DNA of 8,949 nt from contig CALMVM010000547.1 in the NCBI GenBank assembly GCA_937873255.1, positions 1 through 8,949 on the forward strand, read 5' to 3'. The stretch is from an uncultured Verrucomicrobiota bacterium (GTDB taxonomy: Bacteria > Verrucomicrobiota > Verrucomicrobiia > Chthoniobacterales > SZAS-18). Below, piece by piece: positions 5,681 to 8,949 of this stretch (position 1 is the first letter of the stretch; every line of letters begins with the position of its first letter). A program made the position numbers and the translations under genes. The notes under the pieces were generated by a model. It was given only the letters and a program-made list of their open reading frames with translations, was not told where the DNA came from and searched no databases.

Positions 5681-6679
5681 ATGACGACCGACCTCCGCCT
5701 CGCCCGCCGTCCGCGCCGCCTGCGCGCCAACGCCGCGTTGCGCGAGATCGTCCGCGAGACGAGCCTGCGCGCCGCCGACCTGATCCTGCCGCTGTTCGTC
5801 AGCGCGAAGATCGACTCGCGCCAACCCGTCGCCAGCATGCCGGGCGTCTTCCAACTGCCCGTCGCCGACGCCGTCGCCGAAGCCCTCGCCGCGCGCGATG
5901 CCGGCGTGCGCGCGGTGCTGCTTTTCGGCATCCCCGCGCGCAAGGACGAACTCGGCTCCGGCGCGTACGCCGACGACGGCGTCGTGCAGCAGGCCGTCCG
6001 CGCGATGAAGGCGGCCGGTCCTGAATTGCTCGTCATCGCCGACGTGTGCCTGTGCGAATACACCAGCCACGGGCATTGCGGGGTCACGGAGCACGGCGAG
6101 AACGGGCACTTCCACGTCCACAACGACGCCAGCGTGGCGCTGCTCGCCCGTGCGGCGGTGTCGCTCGCGGCGGCGGGCGCGGACATCGTCGCGCCCAGCG
6201 ACATGATGGACGGTCGCGTCGGGGCGATCCGCGCGGCGTTGGACGAACGCGGCTTCCAGGACACGCCGATCATGAGCTACGCGTCGAAGTTCGCCAGCGC
6301 GTTCTACGGACCGTTCCGCGACGCGGCGGAAGGCGCGCCGCAATTCGGCGACCGGCGCACCTACCAGATGGACCCGGCCAACGCGCGCGAGGCGCTCCGC
6401 GAGGCGGCGACAGACGTGGCGGAATCGGCCGATATGCTCATCGTCAAGCCGGGCCTGCCGTACCTCGACATCCTCTGGCGCGTGAAGGAGCAGAGCGGCT
6501 TGCCGACGGCGGTTTACAACGTCAGCGGCGAGTACGCGATGGTGAAGGCCGCCGCCGAAAAGGGCTGGCTCGACGAGCGCGCGGCGGTCATGGAAATGAT
6601 GACCGCCTTCAAGCGCGCGGGAGCCGACCTGATCATCACTTACTGGGCACGAGAAGTCGCGGCGTGGCTGCGCGAATGA
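5681..6679 (+). CDS. hemB: Porphobilinogen synthase (delta-aminolevulinic acid dehydratase)
   Basis: This encodes 332 residues, the usual length for HemB. The enzyme condenses two 5-aminolevulinate molecules to porphobilinogen in the common part of the heme, siroheme and cobalamin pathways; it is a cytoplasmic octameric TIM barrel. The two Schiff-base lysines are K203 in MSYASKFASAFYGPFRDA and K256 in DMLIVKPGLPYLDI. The active-site metal loop DVCLCEYTSHGHCG has all three cysteines (C123, C125, C133), marking the zinc-dependent type rather than the Asp-rich magnesium type. The PSDMMDGRVGAIR block at 172-184 and DPANAREALRE at 231-241 are also family-typical. ATG 5681 is chosen because the residues before it are low-complexity Ala/Arg and the protein then starts like other HemB (RPRRLRANAALREIVRET). 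Its TGA overlaps the next gene's ATG (ATGA), implying translational coupling. Confidence 0.96.
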   Translation: MTTDLRLARRPRRLRANAALREIVRETSLRAADLILPLFVSAKIDSRQPVASMPGVFQLPVADAVAEALAARDAGVRAVLLFGIPARKDELGSGAYADDGVVQQAVRAMKAAGPELLVIADVCLCEYTSHGHCGVTEHGENGHFHVHNDASVALLARAAVSLAAAGADIVAPSDMMDGRVGAIRAALDERGFQDTPIMSYASKFASAFYGPFRDAAEGAPQFGDRRTYQMDPANAREALREAATDVAESADMLIVKPGLPYLDILWRVKEQSGLPTAVYNVSGEYAMVKAAAEKGWLDERAAVMEMMTAFKRAGADLIITYWAREVAAWLRE

Positions 6680-7587
6680 AAGACCTCGAACGCTTGGACG
6701 AATCGACCGCCGCCGACCGCGTCGAGGCTGCCGCCGAGGAGGCGCTCACGGCCGAGTGCGAGGAGTTGGGCGAGACGCCCGACAAGCTGCCCGCGCCGCA
6801 GGCCCCGCCGCCGCGCCGGGGCGAGACGGCGGCGCATCTATTGCTCAAACGGCTCGCGTTATTTTGGGCGCAGAAGCAGGGCTACCATTCGTGCGCGTAC
6901 GAGGTCAGTTTGCCCAACTGCCGCTACCGCGCCGACCTCGCCGCGTACATGCCGAGCAAGGGGCGCATCAAGGTCCGCGCGCACGATCCCGCGCTGCCCG
7001 CGATGACGCACCGCGTGATGGTTTGCCACACGCTGGGCAGCACGGCGATCTTCGAGTGCAAACAGGCGCGCTCGGATTTCCTGAAGGATTCGCGCAACAC
7101 CCGCGAGACGCTCGCCGAACTCAAGGATTTGCGCGAACGCCGCGTCGAGTTGGAACGCGCGTTGCGGGTGCATTACCCGTCGCTGCGGGTGAGCGATTCG
7201 TTGTTTCAGGATTACCAGAGCCACGACTTCGGCGAACTACAGCACGAGAGTTACCAGAAGTGTCTTGCCCGCATCGCGCTGCTGCAAAACCGGCTGTTCA
7301 AGCAGACGAAGTTCGACACGCTGGTGCGGTATCGTTGCGGGAACCTGTTCTACGTCGTGGCGGAGGACGGCATCTTCCAACCGCACGAGATTCCGCTCGG
7401 TTGGGGCTTGCTGGTGCGCCGCGCCGACCGGCTGGAGCTGCGCGAAAAACCCGTCTGGCAGGACCTCGAAGACCACGAGCGTCTCGCGCTGTTGCACAAG
7501 ATCGCCGCCAGCGGCACGCGCGGGCTCAACCGCGAGGCCGGCATCACGTTCGAGCAAATCTGGGAGGCGCGACGGCTGGGGGGATGA
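6676..7587 (+). CDS. MmcB-like PD-(D/E)XK nuclease-fold protein
   Basis: This encodes 303 residues. An acidic, Pro/Ala-rich N-terminus (1-48) precedes a restriction-endonuclease-like core: TAAHLLLKRLALFWAQKQGY helix, YEVSLPNCRYRADLAAY with D87, then STAIFECKQARSDFLKDSR with E127-x-K129, giving a D...ExK catalytic set. Past a charged helical insertion (about 143-212) the chain resumes with YRCGNLFYVVAEDGIFQPHEIPLGWGLLVRRADRLELREKP. This parallels the FYFAVPE...P...GL end of MmcB-family DNA repair proteins. MmcB is linked in other bacteria to DNA-damage repair with ImuABC-type mutagenesis, but such partners are not visible here, so the role is inferred from fold only. The ATG overlaps the hemB stop by 4 bp, so it is likely translated from the hemB message. 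There is no Shine-Dalgarno of its own. The family assignment is made from remembered motifs; another VRR-NUC-like or uncharacterised nuclease family is possible. Confidence 0.62.
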   Translation: MKDLERLDESTAADRVEAAAEEALTAECEELGETPDKLPAPQAPPPRRGETAAHLLLKRLALFWAQKQGYHSCAYEVSLPNCRYRADLAAYMPSKGRIKVRAHDPALPAMTHRVMVCHTLGSTAIFECKQARSDFLKDSRNTRETLAELKDLRERRVELERALRVHYPSLRVSDSLFQDYQSHDFGELQHESYQKCLARIALLQNRLFKQTKFDTLVRYRCGNLFYVVAEDGIFQPHEIPLGWGLLVRRADRLELREKPVWQDLEDHERLALLHKIAASGTRGLNREAGITFEQIWEARRLGG

Positions 7588-7593
7588 GTTTGC

Positions 7594-8073
7594 TCAGACT
7601 TTGACGGTCGGAGGAAAACTCGGGCAGAGGCGCGATTTCTTCAGCGGCCCGTTGGCATCGAAGAAGAGTATCCGCCCGGACCGTTCCCTGATCCACACCT
7701 CCCGCGCGCCCGCTTCGAGGTAGAGGTCTTTTTTTTCCAGCAGTTCAGGCATCGTGTTGCTGGGAGATTTTACCTCCACACAAATCTCGGGTGCCCGTTG
7801 GAAACTTGATCCGCCTTTGTGCTTCTTGAGAAACTCGTCCGACATCCAAACGGCATCGGCCACTTTTGTGCCGTCCTCCGTGTTGATTGCCATCTCCTGT
7901 AGAGCATCACCGCCCCGTATCTTTTTGAGCAGCAACTTCTGGATGGAGTTCTGAGCGAAGCGGTGGTCGTTGTGAGGAGGAGGACTCATGACGATCTGGC
8001 CCCAACGGTTCGTCTCGATCTCGAAGGGCAAATCCTGCAAGTACGGGTTGGCGCAAACCTCGTCCCACGTCAT
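7594..8073 (-). CDS. Uma2 family endonuclease
   Basis: This encodes 159 residues of the Uma2 (DUF820) family, small PD-(D/E)XK-fold proteins common in cyanobacteria, Planctomycetota and Verrucomicrobiota, usually present as many copies and of unclear role. The start MTWDEVCANPYLQDLPFEIE followed by NRWGQIVMSPPP is characteristic of the family. The nuclease residues are D73 in KVADAVWMS and E100-x-K102 in EICVEVKSPSNT, followed by the family's KKDLYLEAGAREVWIRE block at 114-130. It is somewhat shorter than the usual 180-200 residues, mostly at the C-terminus, but every motif is intact. It is the only gene here with a recognisable Shine-Dalgarno (GGAGGA, 12 nt before the ATG). It faces the MmcB-like gene tail to tail with a 6-bp gap and follows the alpha/beta hydrolase gene on the same strand, 51 bp after it. 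Confidence 0.88.
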   Translation of the reverse strand: MTWDEVCANPYLQDLPFEIETNRWGQIVMSPPPHNDHRFAQNSIQKLLLKKIRGGDALQEMAINTEDGTKVADAVWMSDEFLKKHKGGSSFQRAPEICVEVKSPSNTMPELLEKKDLYLEAGAREVWIRERSGRILFFDANGPLKKSRLCPSFPPTVKV

Positions 8074-8085
8074 AGGCGTATCTTA

Positions 8086-8091
8086 TCCTCC
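8086..8091 (-). promoter_or_regulatory. Shine-Dalgarno sequence of the Uma2 gene
   Basis: GGAGGA on the minus strand is 12 nt ahead of the ATG at 8073. That spacing is a little long, but the match to the anti-SD is strong and it supports the chosen start. The other starts in the window lack such a sequence. Confidence 0.5.
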
Positions 8092-8124
8092 GGTCCGCGC
8101 CCCCGCAATCTTTTCCGGCCCGGC

Positions 8125-8949
8125 TCACGCCCGCGCCGCGTCCACCGGGCCCGCACCCGACGCGAACGCGTAAAGGTCCGCGTTGAGCCGGTCCTTGTTG
8201 AGCAGATGCAGCCCGTGCGGCGCGCCGGCGTATTCGATGTACTGCGCGTGCGGCAGCATCTTGGCGGTGCGTTCGCCGCTGACGGCAATCGGCACCGTCT
8301 GGTCGTTGTCGCCGTGGATCACCAGCGCGGGCACGTGGATCGCGGGCAAATCCTGCCGGAAATCCGTCGCCGAAAACGCCTTCACGCAATCCATCGTCGC
8401 CTTCGGCGAGGCCGGCATCGCCATTTGCAGCGTCCACTGCGCCTCGGCCGCGCTGACCGCCAGGCCCATCCCCAACGCCGCCGAACCGTAGAACGTCTTG
8501 GCGAAATTATTGAGGAAATCCGCGCGGTCCTTTTTCAGTCCGTCGAGCATCTGCTGGAACACCGAGGCATCCACGCCCTCGGCGTTGTCCGCGCCCTTGA
8601 GCAAATACGGCGTGACGGCGGCGACGAACGCCACCTTGCTCACCCGGCCCTCGTTGCCGTAACGGCTCATGTAGCGCGCCACCTCGCCCCCGCCCATGGA
8701 AAAGCCCACGAGCGTCACGTTGCGCAGTTCCAGCGCGTCCAGGAGCGCCTTCAGGTCGGCGGCGAGGGTGTCGTAATCGTAGCCCGTCCACGGCTGCGAG
8801 GATTTGCCGAACCCGCGCCGGTCGTACGCGATCACCCGCAGCCCGCGCTCGGCGAGGTACACGCTCTGGTATTCCCACATCTGGTGATCCAGCGGCCAGC
8901 CGTGAATGAGGACCACCGGGTCGCCCTGACCCCAATCCTCGTAATAAAG
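8125..8949 (-). CDS. Alpha/beta hydrolase, chloroperoxidase/arylesterase type (partial)
   Basis: The gene runs off the right edge; 274 residues are visible and only about 10-15 N-terminal residues should be missing. The visible part opens LYYEDWGQGDPVVLIHGWPL, the usual start of cofactor-free haloperoxidase/esterase-like hydrolases, with the oxyanion HGW at 16-18. The nucleophile elbow is G82-F-S84-M-G86, the acid is most likely D216 in HGDNDQTVP, and the histidine is H245 in GAPHGLHLLNKDRLN, a complete Ser-Asp-His triad. DRRGFGKS at 43-50 and the cap region at about 115-190 are also typical. Such enzymes hydrolyse esters or form peracids; the natural substrate cannot be told from sequence. 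No secretion signal is visible, but the very N-terminus is missing. A GTG at 8916 is an internal Val codon, not the true start, since homology-like sequence continues upstream. Confidence 0.9.
   Translation of the reverse strand, partial: LYYEDWGQGDPVVLIHGWPLDHQMWEYQSVYLAERGLRVIAYDRRGFGKSSQPWTGYDYDTLAADLKALLDALELRNVTLVGFSMGGGEVARYMSRYGNEGRVSKVAFVAAVTPYLLKGADNAEGVDASVFQQMLDGLKKDRADFLNNFAKTFYGSAALGMGLAVSAAEAQWTLQMAMPASPKATMDCVKAFSATDFRQDLPAIHVPALVIHGDNDQTVPIAVSGERTAKMLPHAQYIEYAGAPHGLHLLNKDRLNADLYAFASGAGPVDAARA

Noticed and set aside
7594..8949. Possible defence or toxin-antitoxin island formed by the two nuclease-fold genes near the right end.
   Set aside because: Uma2 proteins are common solitary genes, the MmcB-like gene is coupled to hemB on the opposite strand, and the neighbouring hydrolase is a metabolic type. 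No partner genes or mobile-element signs link them.

Overview
The window looks like a piece of a GC-rich Gram-negative chromosome, most likely Verrucomicrobiota (Opitutales-like). The indications are two PEP-CTERM (exosortase-sorted) proteins, a type III pantothenate kinase, a Uma2-family endonuclease, clusters of short GC-rich palindromic repeats between genes, and a near absence of Shine-Dalgarno sequences. The lineage is an inference from gene style and repeats, not from a marker gene.

Layout, left to right. A leftward block holds the N-terminal membrane part of the DNA translocase FtsK (cut by the left edge), preceded by coaX (pantothenate kinase, first step of CoA synthesis). Between them lies a 128-bp element bounded by perfect 21-bp inverted repeats, and one arm of it supplies the coaX stop codon. 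Next, still leftward, come a small PEP-CTERM surface protein and a short ArsR-type regulator. The regulator is divergent from a rightward heme catalase, and a 7-7-7 inverted repeat sits between them like a shared operator.

After the catalase there is a 559-bp non-coding stretch (4277-4835). It carries a GAAA-capped hairpin and a symmetrical cluster of palindromic REP-like repeats (50-bp outer arms, 24-bp inner arms, all in mirror order). It ends in the leader of a second PEP-CTERM protein. Then comes hemB (porphobilinogen synthase, tetrapyrrole pathway), whose stop overlaps the start of a PD-(D/E)XK nuclease-fold protein resembling MmcB. A convergent Uma2-family endonuclease and an alpha/beta hydrolase of the chloroperoxidase/esterase type (N-terminus cut by the right edge) finish the window.

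Functional links: the ArsR regulator and catalase form a plausible peroxide or redox-response pair, and hemB makes the heme precursor that catalase needs, though it is not in the same transcription unit. The two PEP-CTERM proteins imply an exosortase elsewhere in the genome. Most of the gene content is ordinary housekeeping and accessory material. The items most worth a second look are the nested palindromic repeat cluster with its GNRA-capped hairpins, the regulator/operator/catalase unit, and the hemB-coupled MmcB-like protein. I found no CRISPR array, tRNA, rRNA, transposase or clear defence island.
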